Assembly (NCBI RefSeq): GCF_017368455.1 | Contig: NZ_JAFNJU010000009.1 | Span: 1 to 64,000 of the forward strand | Origin: Proteiniclasticum aestuarii | Lineage (GTDB): Bacteria > Bacillota > Clostridia > Clostridiales > Clostridiaceae | DNA length: 64,000 nt | Direction of reading: 5' to 3' | Program-made: the position numbers and the translations under genes | Shown here: piece by piece, positions 49,990 through 58,924 of the stretch | Layout of the letters: the number at the start of each line of letters is the position of its first letter | How positions within the stretch are numbered: the stretch's first letter is position 1 | The notes under the pieces: generated by a model | The model's database searches: none | What the model was told of the DNA's origin: nothing | What the model saw: the letters and a program-made list of their open reading frames with translations, nothing else

Positions 49990-50646
49990 ATGGAGAAAAG
50001 AGTACTATGCTTTGGAGATTCCAACACGTGGGGATTCAACGCCAAGAACGAACAGAGATTTTCAAAGGAAATCCGATGGACCAGAAAACTACAGAAACAT
50101 CTGGGTGAGGAGTATGAAATCATAGAGGAAGGCCTGAGTGGCAGGTGTGCTGTCTGCGAGGATCAGCTGAGGGAGGGACTGAAAGGGCTGGATTACATCT
50201 ATCCCTGCATCATGACCCATAAGCCGCTGGATCTTGTGATCATCAAGCTTGGAACCAACGATTCCAAAGAGCGCTACAGTATGACGCCACATAATATTGC
50301 CATGGGTATCATCAGAGTGGCAAATAAGGTTCTGCACAACGGAGTGGGCAGTGACGACAGTGATCCGGAGATTCTCATCGTTGCACCAGCGCCCATCGGG
50401 AAAGACTATATGCATGTGGATGCCTATTTATCTATGGGACGCGAAGCGGACAGAAAATCGAGAGACATGGTGCCCTATCTGGAAGAGATGGCTAGAGAGA
50501 ACGGTTTTCATTTTCTAAATGCAGGTCTGCATCTGAAGATGGGCGAGACGGACCATATGCATCTGGATGAAGAAGGTCATGAGAAGATGGCTGAGATCTT
50601 AAATCAGAAGATCAGAGAAATCTTCAATGACAAGGAGACGAGGTGA
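49990..50646 (+). CDS. SGNH/GDSL-family hydrolase
   Basis: A 218-residue cytosolic esterase-type hydrolase. The nucleophile Ser is in block I CFGDSNTWGF, the Gly in block II GLSGR, the Asn in block III GTNDSKE, and the Asp-His pair in block V TDHMHLDEEGH. There is no signal peptide. The exact ester or acetyl substrate is unknown; several members deacetylate sugars. An AAAGGAG site precedes the ATG. It is followed closely by the IclR regulator, possibly in one transcript. Confidence 0.88.
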   Translation: MEKRVLCFGDSNTWGFNAKNEQRFSKEIRWTRKLQKHLGEEYEIIEEGLSGRCAVCEDQLREGLKGLDYIYPCIMTHKPLDLVIIKLGTNDSKERYSMTPHNIAMGIIRVANKVLHNGVGSDDSDPEILIVAPAPIGKDYMHVDAYLSMGREADRKSRDMVPYLEEMARENGFHFLNAGLHLKMGETDHMHLDEEGHEKMAEILNQKIREIFNDKETR

Positions 50647-50650
50647 TTCT

Positions 50651-51415
50651 TTGGCAGATACAGTACAATCCATAGACAGAGCCATGCAGCTTCTGGACGT
50701 GCTGTCCCAGCATGTGGAGGGGGTAGGACTTCTGGAACTTGGTGAACGGGTGCATCTTTCAAAGAGCACCGTTCACCGGCTATTAAGCACACTCATTTCG
50801 AACGGTTATGTGAAGCAGCATGAAGGGACGGGCAGATACCATCTCACCATGAAGATGTTCATTCTGGGGTCCAGGCCCATTGAGAAACTCGATGTACTGA
50901 AAGTGGCGAGACCATATCTGGAAAAACTGAGAGACCTCTCAGGGGAAGTGATTCATCTCGTCATCATGGATGGATCTGAAATTCTCTATGTGGATAAGGT
51001 GGAGTCTGAAAATACCGTGAGAATGTACTCGAACATCGGAAAGAGAGGAACGCTCTATTCCACTTCGGTAGGGAAGGCCATGCTGGCGGATCTTGAGGAT
51101 GAAGAAATCAGAAGATTATGGAACCAGATTGAAATTATTGAAAAGACGGATTATACCATCACGGATTTTCCATCCTTCATGGAGGAGATCCGGGATATCC
51201 GGGAAAAAGGCTATGCCATGGATCGCCAGGAGAACGAGCTGGGGGTGAAATGCATGGGCACATCGGTGCTGGATTACAGCAGCAGACCCGTTGCGGCGTT
51301 CAGTATTTCAGGACCTGTGCAGAGGATGACCGATGAAAAGGTGGAGGAACTGGCCAGGCATATTCTCGATGCCAAGAAGGCCATCTCTCAGGAACTGGGT
51401 TATTTTTCCAAATAA
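50651..51415 (+). CDS. IclR-family transcriptional regulator
   Basis: A 254-residue regulator. It has a winged-helix N-terminal domain (VQSIDRAMQLLDVLSQHVEGVGLLELGERVHLSKSTVHRLLSTLISNGYV) and a C-terminal GAF-like effector domain (VIHLVIMDGSEILYVDKVES, YSTSVGKAMLAD, MDRQENELGVKCMG). TTG at 50651 follows AGGTGAT and is preferred to the in-frame ATG at 50627, which lacks a ribosome site. It probably controls the KDPG aldolase/kinase genes downstream through the TGGAAC sites at 51486. The likely effector is a keto-deoxy sugar acid, by analogy with KdgR. Confidence 0.9.
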   Translation: MADTVQSIDRAMQLLDVLSQHVEGVGLLELGERVHLSKSTVHRLLSTLISNGYVKQHEGTGRYHLTMKMFILGSRPIEKLDVLKVARPYLEKLRDLSGEVIHLVIMDGSEILYVDKVESENTVRMYSNIGKRGTLYSTSVGKAMLADLEDEEIRRLWNQIEIIEKTDYTITDFPSFMEEIRDIREKGYAMDRQENELGVKCMGTSVLDYSSRPVAAFSISGPVQRMTDEKVEELARHILDAKKAISQELGYFSK

Positions 51416-51437
51416 GGTAAATTTCTTCATAAACCGA

Positions 51438-51511
51438 TTGCAAATGGAGAGGGTTATGGAGTAAAATAAACCTGTAGCAAAATTATGGAACCGTGTTCCA
51501 CATTATGGAAC
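51438..51511 (+). promoter_or_regulatory. eda-kdgK operon promoter with IclR operators
   Basis: TTGCAA (51438-51443) and TAAAAT (51462-51467) are 18 bases apart. Just downstream is TGGAAC-CGT-GTTCCA (51486-51500), a perfect 15-base palindrome, and a further TGGAAC half-site at 51506-51511. TGGAAC/GTTCCA palindromes are typical operators of IclR proteins, and the regulator gene ends 23 bases before the -35 box. Confidence 0.75.
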
Positions 51512-51533
51512 TTTAATATGAAGGAGGCAAACT

Positions 51534-52178
51534 ATGATCCCTAAAATTGAAACACTGACCAGAATCATGGAAGCAGGAATTGTTGCCGTTGTAAGAGCAG
51601 ACAGCGAAGAGCAGGCGGAGAAGATCAGCAAGGCCTGTATAGAAGGCGGCGTACCAGCCATTGAGGTGACATTCACCGTACCAGGAGCCCAGAATGTGAT
51701 CACATCCCTGAAGAATAAGTTCAAGAAAGAGGAACTCATCATCGGGGCAGGAACCGTTCTGGATTCGGAAACTGCAAGAATCGCGATTCTGGCCGGTGCA
51801 GAGTACATCGTGAGCCCAGGATTTGATCTGGAGACTGCAAAGCTGTGCAACAGATATCAGATTCCCTACATGGCAGGATGCATGACACTGACAGAGATCA
51901 TTACTGCCATGGAAGCAGGGGTCGATGTGATCAAGGTGTTCCCTGGAAGTGCCTTCGGACCAGATTTCATCAAGGCCATCAAAGGGCCACTTCCACAGAC
52001 CGTGCTGATGCCTACAGGAGGAGTCAGTCTGGATAATGTAGGAAAATGGATCAAGAACGGATGCGTTGCGGTCGGTGTCGGTGGAGACCTGACAGGCCCA
52101 GCCAAGACCGGTGATTATGATAAAATCACGGAAATCGCAAAAGAATTTGTCGAGAAGATCAGAGAAGCAAGAAAGTAA
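51534..52178 (+). CDS. eda: KDPG/KHG aldolase
   Basis: A 214-residue class I aldolase that splits 2-keto-3-deoxy-6-phosphogluconate to pyruvate and glyceraldehyde-3-phosphate. It has GIVAVVRADSEEQAEKIS near the start, the catalytic Glu near IEVTFTVP, the Schiff-base lysine in DVIKVFPGSAFGP and LMPTGGVSLDNV. The strong AAGGAGG sits before ATG. It is the first gene of a three-gene operon with two PfkB kinases. Confidence 0.96.
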   Translation: MIPKIETLTRIMEAGIVAVVRADSEEQAEKISKACIEGGVPAIEVTFTVPGAQNVITSLKNKFKKEELIIGAGTVLDSETARIAILAGAEYIVSPGFDLETAKLCNRYQIPYMAGCMTLTEIITAMEAGVDVIKVFPGSAFGPDFIKAIKGPLPQTVLMPTGGVSLDNVGKWIKNGCVAVGVGGDLTGPAKTGDYDKITEIAKEFVEKIREARK

Positions 52179-52186
52179 AGGAGTCG

Positions 52187-53218
52187 ATGAAGAAGATGAA
52201 AAGAGTAGTAACATTAGGAGAGATCATGCTGAGACTCTCCACACCTGGATTCGAGAGATTTGTTCAGGCGGACAGTTTTGATGTCTGTTATGGCGGAGGA
52301 GAAGCCAACTGCTGCGTTTCCCTATCCAATTATGGCCTGGAGACCAGATTCGTCACAAAGGTGCCAAAGAATGATATCGGACAGAGCGCAGTGAACTCCC
52401 TGAGAAGATATGGCGTGGATACAAATTTCATCGCGCGCGGTGGAGACAGGCTCGGCATCTACTTCCTGGAGACAGGAGCATCCCAGAGAGCATCCACTGT
52501 CATCTATGATAGAGCTCATGCAGCCATTGCGGAAGCGAAGGTGGATGAATTCAACTGGGATGAGATCTTTGATGGGGTGGACTGGTTCCACTTCACAGGC
52601 ATCACACCCGCATTAAGCGATGATGCGGCTGAGCTTACACTGGCAGCGCTGAAGGCTGCCAAGGCCAAGAACATCACGGTTTCAGTGGATCTCAACTACA
52701 GAAAGAAACTATGGAGTGAGGCAAAGGCCAAGGAAGTCATGACCGGACTCATGGACTATGTGGACGTATGCATCGGAAATGAAGAAGATGCGGAAAAGGT
52801 ATTCGGCATCAAGGCAGCCGATACAGATATCAGCAAGGGAGAAATCAGTCATGGAGCCTACGAGGAAGTGGCCCGTCAGATCATCGAGAAGTTCGGCGTG
52901 AAGCTTGTGGCATCCACGCTAAGAGAAAGCTACTCCGCATCGGATAACGGCTGGTCCGCCATCCTGTTTGATGGAGAAAAATCCTATCTCTCCAAGAAGT
53001 ATGAGCTGAGAATCGTGGACCGTGTGGGTGGAGGAGATTCCTTCGCATCCGGCCTCATCTATGGTCTGGTCACGGAAATGCCATATCAGGATGCACTGGA
53101 ATTCGCAGTAGCAGCATCTGCACTGAAACATACCATTCCTGGAGACACCAACCATGTATCAAAGGATGAAGTGCTTGCTCTGGCAGGTGGAGACGGATCC
53201 GGAAGAGTACAGAGGTAA
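52187..53218 (+). CDS. PfkB-family sugar kinase, probable 2-keto-3-deoxygluconate kinase
   Basis: A 343-residue ribokinase-fold enzyme. It has the N-terminal VVTLGEIMLRLS and GGGEANCCVSLSNYGLETRFVTKV, and the C-terminal RIVDRVGGGDSFASGLIYG with the catalytic Asp. Its placement between Eda and another KdgK-like kinase suggests KDG or a related keto-deoxy sugar acid as substrate. The Gly-rich GGGDSF differs from the GAGDG of its neighbour, hinting at a different substrate. AAAGGAGTCG precedes the ATG. Confidence 0.85.
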   Translation: MKKMKRVVTLGEIMLRLSTPGFERFVQADSFDVCYGGGEANCCVSLSNYGLETRFVTKVPKNDIGQSAVNSLRRYGVDTNFIARGGDRLGIYFLETGASQRASTVIYDRAHAAIAEAKVDEFNWDEIFDGVDWFHFTGITPALSDDAAELTLAALKAAKAKNITVSVDLNYRKKLWSEAKAKEVMTGLMDYVDVCIGNEEDAEKVFGIKAADTDISKGEISHGAYEEVARQIIEKFGVKLVASTLRESYSASDNGWSAILFDGEKSYLSKKYELRIVDRVGGGDSFASGLIYGLVTEMPYQDALEFAVAASALKHTIPGDTNHVSKDEVLALAGGDGSGRVQR

Positions 53219-53221
53219 TTC

Positions 53222-54169
53222 ATGGAAGTAGTAACTTTTGGCGAAACCATGGTGCTGTTCAATCCCGAAACTCAAGGCCCCCTGCGTTACGTAGGCACAT
53301 TCACGAAATCCATCGGTGGCGCGGAGTCCAATGTGGCCATTGCCCTGGCAAGGCTGGGACATAAGGCAGGCTGGTTTTCAAAGCTTGGAGAAGATGAGTT
53401 CGGCAGGTACATCAAATCCACCGTCATGGGGGAAGAAGTGGATGTGTCCAGAGTGAAGAAGGATCCCGACAGAACCACGGGCATTCTTTTCAAGGAAAGA
53501 TTCTCCACAGTGAACCCCAATGTCTATTATTACCGGAAGGGGTCAGCGGCAAGTCATCTGTCCATTGAAGACCTGGATATGGACTACATCTGCAGCGCGA
53601 AGATTCTTCATGTGACAGGGATTTCCCTGGCGCTTTCGCAAGAGGTCAGAGAAGCGGTGTTCCATGCAGTGAAGGAAGCCAGAAAGTGTGGTGTCACCAT
53701 CTCCTTTGATCCGAACATCAGACTGAAGCTCTGGTCAAAGGAAGAAGCAAGAAAATACATCCTGGAAATGGCGGCGCTGTCAGACATCATTTTCCCTGGA
53801 AAAGACGAAGCGGAGCTTCTTCTTGGGACAGAGGAACCGAAGGAAGTATGCGACCGATTCCTCAAAATGGGCGTGAAGATTGTAGCCCTCAAGCTTGGAA
53901 AAAGCGGATGCTATGTGAAAAGCAAGGACGAAGAGGAATTCGTTCAGGGCTACACAGTTGACCAGCCCGTGGACACGGTAGGAGCTGGTGACGGCTATGC
54001 TGCAGGATTCCTCTCAGGATATCTGGAAGATCTTTCGCTGGTAGACTGTGCGAAACGTGCGAATGCCGTGGGCGCCATGGCGACACTGGTGAAAGGAGAC
54101 ATGGAAGGATTCCCCTACAAAGATCAGGTGGAGATTTTCATGGGACTACGAGATAACATCGACAGATAA
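53222..54169 (+). CDS. kdgK: 2-keto-3-deoxygluconate kinase (PfkB family)
   Basis: A 315-residue PfkB kinase expected to make KDPG, the Eda substrate. It has VVTFGETMVLFNPETQGPLRYVGTFTKSIGGAESNVAIALARLGHKAGWFSKLGEDEFG at the start and VDTVGAGDGYAAGFLSGYLE with the catalytic Asp at the end. It matches KdgK proteins more closely than the upstream kinase. It starts three bases after the upstream stop and ends the operon before a strong terminator. Confidence 0.9.
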   Translation: MEVVTFGETMVLFNPETQGPLRYVGTFTKSIGGAESNVAIALARLGHKAGWFSKLGEDEFGRYIKSTVMGEEVDVSRVKKDPDRTTGILFKERFSTVNPNVYYYRKGSAASHLSIEDLDMDYICSAKILHVTGISLALSQEVREAVFHAVKEARKCGVTISFDPNIRLKLWSKEEARKYILEMAALSDIIFPGKDEAELLLGTEEPKEVCDRFLKMGVKIVALKLGKSGCYVKSKDEEEFVQGYTVDQPVDTVGAGDGYAAGFLSGYLEDLSLVDCAKRANAVGAMATLVKGDMEGFPYKDQVEIFMGLRDNIDR

Positions 54170-54216
54170 ACCCGAGTCTGTCTTTGTATATATTTGTTCA
54201 ATTTACCCGATTGACG

Positions 54217-54260
54217 AAAAAGCTCTGCCGTATGGAATGTACGGTCAGAGCTTTTTTTTC
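54217..54260 (+). terminator. Terminator of the eda-kdgK operon
   Basis: AAAAGCTCTGCCGTA pairs with TACGGTCAGAGCTTTT, followed by a T run. Confidence 0.9.
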
Positions 54261-54311
54261 GTTGGTTATCAGATGAATCTGAATTATAATGTTATCAGGA
54301 GGTGGCTGATT

Positions 54312-55172
54312 ATGGCCTATACACTGGTCAGTAACTACAAGGAAGATCCGGTGCTGAGAAAATCTTTTGCAGCATTGGCCAAAGAGACATTCGGGATTGA
54401 TTTTGAAAAGTGGCATGCAGCAGGAGGATGGAACAAGAACTACATTCCTTACAGCTTCTGTTCTGAAGATCGGATCATCGCCAATGTATCGGTAAGCACC
54501 ATGAAGGTTCTGGTGGAAAGTGAGATGCATAAGGCCGTGCAGATCGGAACGGTCATGACGGAACCTTCCCATAGAGGAAAAGGTCTTGCGGGAACCCTTC
54601 TCAGGCATGTTCTGGAGGAGCATGAGGATTCATGTGATTTCTTCTTTCTGGCAGCGGATGAAAAGGCGGTTCCCCTTTATGCCCGGTGTGGCTTTCACCC
54701 GGTGAAGAGCTTTCGCTTCATTGTCGATCCGTCATTGTACAGGAAGAGCGGTCCATCTCCTGTGCAGGTCAGGATGACGATGGATGAACTTATGAAGCAC
54801 AAAAGGGAGTCTCTACCGCTGCAGGCGAAGGTGGCAGCCCTCGGGGAGGAGCATATTCTGGCCTTCTACTATGTTCATGGATTTGATGAATGTATCCATC
54901 GACTTTCAGATGATCTTCTTGTTCTCATGGAAATGGAAGAAAATGACCTTCATCTCTATGATGTGTTTTCCAGAAAGGCTTATCGTCTCGAGGAAATTCT
55001 GGAAAGAATCATACCGAAGCATGCTGAAAGGGTCATCTGTCATTTTGCGCCGCAAGGGAAACTGAAAGGCCTCAGCCTGGAGGAGGATTCTGATGCGGGA
55101 TGGATGATCAGAAGTTCTGCGAGCCTGTCGCTCCCGGATGCTTTCACGTTCCCGGATATCTCCAAAGCATAG
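54312..55172 (+). CDS. GNAT-family N-acetyltransferase with C-terminal extension
   Basis: A 286-residue protein with an Eis-like layout. The acetyl-CoA motif is IGTVMTEPSHRGKGLAGTLLRHVLEE (R/Q-x-x-G-x-G/A), followed by DFFFLAADEKAVPLYARCGFHPV, an N-acetyltransferase beta-4/beta-5 pair. A further 140 residues after the GNAT core could be a second, degenerate acetyltransferase-like or sterol-carrier-like domain. ATG at 54312 follows AGGAGGTGGC; an upstream in-frame ATG at 54237 overlaps the preceding terminator. The substrate is unknown. Confidence 0.8.
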   Translation: MAYTLVSNYKEDPVLRKSFAALAKETFGIDFEKWHAAGGWNKNYIPYSFCSEDRIIANVSVSTMKVLVESEMHKAVQIGTVMTEPSHRGKGLAGTLLRHVLEEHEDSCDFFFLAADEKAVPLYARCGFHPVKSFRFIVDPSLYRKSGPSPVQVRMTMDELMKHKRESLPLQAKVAALGEEHILAFYYVHGFDECIHRLSDDLLVLMEMEENDLHLYDVFSRKAYRLEEILERIIPKHAERVICHFAPQGKLKGLSLEEDSDAGWMIRSSASLSLPDAFTFPDISKA

Positions 55173-55180
55173 CGAGAAAA

Positions 55181-55212
55181 AGAACCTTAGCAAAATGCTG
55201 AGGTTCTTTTCT
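55181..55212 (+). terminator. Terminator after the GNAT gene
   Basis: AGAACCT and AGGTTCT pair with inner TAGC/GCTG contacts, followed by TTTTCT. Confidence 0.75.
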
Positions 55213-55228
55213 CTGAAACCATGGATGA

Positions 55229-55738
55229 TCATAGACTGATCCAGTAGCGGTCAATGACCGTTCCGTTTGATTCATATGCGTTTTCGAGCTTTCCGCCGAT
55301 TTTACGGATGGTCTTCTGGGCTGCCTTGTTGTCTCTTGTGATGGTTACCAGGGCTCTTGTGATTCCGCTCGTCCGAAGCCGGTTCAGTGCGAGCTTGACC
55401 ATGATGAAGGCGTATCCTTTTTGACGTTCTTCGGGTCGGATGCCGAAGCTCATATGTCCGCCAAGCTTCAAAAGATCATCCGTCATGGCATATCGGAGAT
55501 TGATGGCACCGATGATGTATCCGTTGTCCTCCACAAGAAACAGCGTTTCAGCACGAACCATGCCTTCCGGGTGACTGTTTTCCCGCGATAGCGCCAGCTG
55601 CGCCTCTTTCCACTGCGAAAAGGAGTGTGTGCCCATATCGCAGGACGAGGGCGAAATCCGTTGGTTTTCACTACGCCAGGACTCACTATATTCTTTAAAC
55701 CGATTTTCATCTATGGATTGGATTTCTACTAGTTTTAT
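55229..55738 (-). CDS. GNAT acetyltransferase with an apparent ATA start
   Basis: A 169-residue GNAT protein. The first ATG (55636) would omit 34 upstream residues that read as normal protein and match the expected first strand and helix (KLVEIQSIDENRFKEYSESW). No ATG, GTG, TTG or CTG occurs in that extension. A TGA lies three codons upstream of an ATA at 55738, and that ATA is preceded at perfect distance by AGGTGA. Either the gene uses ATA or an ATG has mutated. The core has the CoA motif HMSFGIRPEERQKGYAFIMVKLALNRL and VTITRDNKAAQKTIRKIGGKLE. It converges with the GNAT gene at 54312. Confidence 0.75.
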   Translation of the reverse strand: MKLVEIQSIDENRFKEYSESWRSENQRISPSSCDMGTHSFSQWKEAQLALSRENSHPEGMVRAETLFLVEDNGYIIGAINLRYAMTDDLLKLGGHMSFGIRPEERQKGYAFIMVKLALNRLRTSGITRALVTITRDNKAAQKTIRKIGGKLENAYESNGTVIDRYWISL

Positions 55739-55956
55739 GACTTTTCACCTGACTTTCCTAACTGATGAAACTATTATATCAAAGAAAATGGACTGGAGAT
55801 GTTCCTGGTGTCAGGTGTATACATTTACATGGTAAAATATTTGTGAATTCGAATGGGAATATTTGGTATAATAGAGATGTTTGAAAACACAGAAGCGACC
55901 TGAATAAAGTAATCGCACTGGACAAGGTCTGTTCTGGCAGAGGGGAAATGAAAAGT

Positions 55957-57018
55957 ATGAAAAAGATTATCATGACAGGTGGAGGTACTGCAGGGCACGT
56001 GAATCCGAACCTTGCGCTTGTACCGAAGCTTAGGCAGCTGAGCTATGAAATTAAATATATCGGATCGAAAAACGGCATTGAGAAAGAAATCATCGGAAAA
56101 ACAAAGATTCCCTATTTCGGTATCTCTTCCGGGAAACTCAGAAGGTATTTCGACCTGAAGAACTTCACCGACCCTTTTAAGGTTGGAGCGGGCTTTTTCC
56201 AGTCCCTTCATATACTGAGAAAAGAGAAACCGGACATCGTCTTCTCCAAAGGCGGATTTGTCAGCGTGCCTGTGGTGGCAGCAGCGAGCTTCCTTAGAAT
56301 TCCGGTACTTGCTCATGAGTCCGATCTGACCCCGGGGCTTGCCAATAAGCTGGCTTCCCGGTTTGTAGACAGGCTTCTTGTGACGTTTCCGGATACGGTA
56401 TCAAAGATCGGAGAAAAAGCGATTCTTGTGGGCAGTCCCATCAGAGAAGACCTTTATAAAGGGGATGGTGAACGCGCCAGGGAAGCTGCGGGTTTTACGG
56501 AGAACAAACCGGTGCTTCTGGTCATGGGCGGCAGCATCGGTTCTGTGAAGATCAATACGACTCTCAGAAAAATTCTGCCGGAGCTTCTTCCTATCTTCAA
56601 TATCATCCACCTCTGCGGCAAGAACAATCTGGATGAGAGCCTGAAGGAGACCCTCGGCTATAAGCAGTATGAATATGTGGTGGAAGAGATGAAGGACATT
56701 CTTCAGGCAGCGGATCTTATTGTATCAAGAGCGGGATCCAATTCCATCTTCGAATTTCTTGCTCTGCGCAAGCCGAACCTTCTGATTCCGCTATCAAAAG
56801 GGGCCAGCAGAGGAGATCAGATCGAGAATGCGCAGAGTTTCTATAAGAGCGGATATTCCATGGTTCTTGTGGAAGAGGAACTGACGGATGTATCGCTCAG
56901 AATGAGCATCCTGAAGCTGTACGAAGATCGAGAAAAATTTATCAGTCACATGGAAGAGTCGCAGCTCAGTGGTGCAACGGATAAGATCCTGGAGCTTATC
57001 GAGAAGTATTCTAAATAG
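55957..57018 (+). CDS. murG: UDP-GlcNAc:lipid I N-acetylglucosaminyltransferase (MurG)
   Basis: A 353-residue membrane-associated GT-B glycosyltransferase that turns lipid I into lipid II in peptidoglycan synthesis. It has the N-terminal [18 protein letters not shown], the membrane/lipid-side [15 protein letters not shown], and the UDP-binding [16 protein letters not shown] and [31 protein letters not shown] at 55957 gives nine-base spacing to AGGGGAA; the in-frame ATG at 55948 abuts it. It lies outside any mur/fts cluster in this window, so it may be a second or relocated copy. Confidence 0.92.
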   Translation: MKKIIMTGGGTAGHVNPNLALVPKLRQLSYEIKYIGSKNGIEKEIIGKTKIPYFGISSGKLRRYFDLKNFTDPFKVGAGFFQSLHILRKEKPDIVFSKGGFVSVPVVAAASFLRIPVLAHESDLTPGLANKLASRFVDRLLVTFPDTVSKIGEKAILVGSPIREDLYKGDGERAREAAGFTENKPVLLVMGGSIGSVKINTTLRKILPELLPIFNIIHLCGKNNLDESLKETLGYKQYEYVVEEMKDILQAADLIVSRAGSNSIFEFLALRKPNLLIPLSKGASRGDQIENAQSFYKSGYSMVLVEEELTDVSLRMSILKLYEDREKFISHMEESQLSGATDKILELIEKYSK

Positions 57019-57057
57019 CACAAAACAAAAATTAGTACAGATTGAACAGTGAAAAAG

Positions 57058-57078
57058 CATGGAAATCCATGTTTTTTC
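57058..57078 (+). terminator. Terminator after murG
   Basis: CATGGA and TCCATG form a short stem, followed by TTTTTTCTT. Confidence 0.75.
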
Positions 57079-57222
57079 TTATTATGAAGATTATTCATGA
57101 TGAAACTGTACTAGCTTAAAAACAGATAACCTTATCGGAAACCGTTAATAAACTGAATGTTAACAAAAATATCTGACAATTATTGATATAATGAGAGTAA
57201 CAACAGATAAGGAGGACCATGT

Positions 57223-58794
57223 ATGCGTATAGAATTTTCAGGTGGCGCAGGAACTGTGACAGGATCCAGTCATTTACTGAGAGTAAGGGACAAAAGAGTG
57301 CTTCTGGATTGCGGCTTGTACCAGGGCAGGGATGAAAAAGACAAAGGGAACGATGTCTTCGCCTATATCCCGTCCACCATCGACTATCTCATCCTTTCGC
57401 ATGCTCACATCGACCACAGTGGGCGTATTCCTCTGCTTTACAAAAGAGGATTCAGAGGGAAGGTCATTGCCACACCACCGGCAGCTGCGCTTTGCAGAAT
57501 TCTTCTGATGGATTCCGCCTACATCCACGAACAGGATGCGGAATGGGAAAACAAAAAAAGGCAGAGAAAGGGACTGGGCCCCATCGAACCGCTTTATACC
57601 GCTAAAGACGCGGAAGGGGCATTGACGCTTCTGGAAGAAGTGGACTTCAACCATCCAGTTGAACTTTTCGAAGGCTTCAGGATGAATTTTCTGGAAGCCG
57701 GCCATATGCTGGGGGCGGCCATCACTGAAATGTACATTCAGGAGGAAGAGCGGAAAATCAAGCTTGTCTATTCGGGAGACCTTGGCAATCAGGGGATTCC
57801 ACTGATGAAAGAACCTGTGGAAGTGACGGAGGCGGATTTTCTGATCATGGAATCCACCTATGGGAACAGACTTCATCCTGATAATCAGGTGGAACATGAG
57901 GAGCTTATCAAAATCATCAATGATACATACAGAAGAGGCGGAAATGTCATCATCCCATCCTTCGCCGTGGGACGAACCCAGGAACTGCTCTATATTCTGA
58001 ATGAATTCCAGGAAGCCGGAAAGCTCGAAAGAGGGGTCAAGGTCTATGTGGATTCGCCTCTGGCTTCCAAATCCACAGCAATCTTCAAAGAATACAGCAG
58101 ATACTTCGATGCGGAGAGTCAGGAGAAGATGAGTAGAGGAGATCACGTGCTGGAGTTCAAGAATCTGTTCTTCACGGAGTCTGTAGAAGATTCCATGAAG
58201 CTGAACCGCACGAAGAAAGGCTGCGTCATCATCAGTGCATCGGGCATGGCCACGGCGGGAAGAGTCAGACATCATCTGAAGCATAACCTCTGGAGAAGTG
58301 AGTGCAGCGTGGTATTCGTAGGGTATCAGGCTCATGGCTCCCTTGGCAGAATCATTCAGGATGGTGTGAAGAGCGTCACGCTATTCGGTGAGGATATTGC
58401 AGTGAATGCCAAGATCCACAGTTTTTCCGGTCTTTCCGGACATGCGGACAGAAAAGGACTCTACAACTGGGTGAAAGCCATAAGAAAAGGACCTAAGGAA
58501 ATCTTCCTGACCCATGGAGACCCGGAAGCATCCGAAGCACTTCGGGAACTTCTGGCACACGACGGATATAACGTCAGGGTCGCCAAGGACGGTGATATTG
58601 TACCCATCAAAGATTACGTCAAGCTTGTACCAAAAATGGATGATTTTGACCTGGAAAAGAGAACTGTTGAAGCCGCCTTGTCCAATCTGAGGAAAAAAGA
58701 GGAACTGATCAAATATATCGAAACCCTTGATTTTCAAAGGGAAAGCGCAGATGAAATTTTAGAGTCCATGGAGAATATCATAAAAAAACAGTAA
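57223..58794 (+). CDS. Metallo-beta-lactamase/beta-CASP RNA nuclease
   Basis: A 523-residue enzyme of the YSH1/CPSF73 group. The metal motif is LSHAHIDHSGRIPLL, with further ligands in EAGHMLGAAI, YSGDLGNQ, and the beta-CASP region ESTYGNRLHP, PSFAVGRTQELLYILNE, SASGMATAGRVRHHL and SGLSGHADRKGLYNWV. The RNA-metabolising exonuclease domain ends with LTHGDPEASEALRELL, then a helical tail of about 60 residues. Expected to process or degrade RNA in the cytoplasm. It is monocistronic with AAGGAGG before the ATG. Confidence 0.92.
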   Translation: MRIEFSGGAGTVTGSSHLLRVRDKRVLLDCGLYQGRDEKDKGNDVFAYIPSTIDYLILSHAHIDHSGRIPLLYKRGFRGKVIATPPAAALCRILLMDSAYIHEQDAEWENKKRQRKGLGPIEPLYTAKDAEGALTLLEEVDFNHPVELFEGFRMNFLEAGHMLGAAITEMYIQEEERKIKLVYSGDLGNQGIPLMKEPVEVTEADFLIMESTYGNRLHPDNQVEHEELIKIINDTYRRGGNVIIPSFAVGRTQELLYILNEFQEAGKLERGVKVYVDSPLASKSTAIFKEYSRYFDAESQEKMSRGDHVLEFKNLFFTESVEDSMKLNRTKKGCVIISASGMATAGRVRHHLKHNLWRSECSVVFVGYQAHGSLGRIIQDGVKSVTLFGEDIAVNAKIHSFSGLSGHADRKGLYNWVKAIRKGPKEIFLTHGDPEASEALRELLAHDGYNVRVAKDGDIVPIKDYVKLVPKMDDFDLEKRTVEAALSNLRKKEELIKYIETLDFQRESADEILESMENIIKKQ

Positions 58795-58828
58795 ATATGC
58801 GAAAATGCGAAATATATACCATTTTTCG

Positions 58829-58858
58829 TTGGTAAAACCTTACCAAATATTGTATAAT
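58829..58858 (+). promoter_or_regulatory. nifJ promoter with overlapping operator
   Basis: TTGGTA (58829-58834) and TATAAT (58853-58858) are 18 bases apart. The -35 box lies within the perfect dyad TTGGTAA-AACC-TTACCAA (58829-58846), so a repressor is likely. The binding protein is not identified. Confidence 0.72.
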
Positions 58859-58870
58859 AATGTTGTGTCG

Positions 58871-58910
58871 TTTGAGTATAGCTAATGATAATTTATTAAC
58901 TATACTCAAA
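58871..58910 (+). repeat. 11-bp perfect inverted repeat in the nifJ leader
   Basis: TTTGAGTATAG (58871-58881) and CTATACTCAAA (58900-58910) are separated by 18 AT-rich bases. The position just downstream of the -10 box suggests an operator or a 5'-end stem protecting the long mRNA. Its TTTGAG/CTCAAA ends match those of the fab promoter palindrome at 26917. Confidence 0.65.
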
Positions 58911-58924
58911 TTCATGCGCATTTA

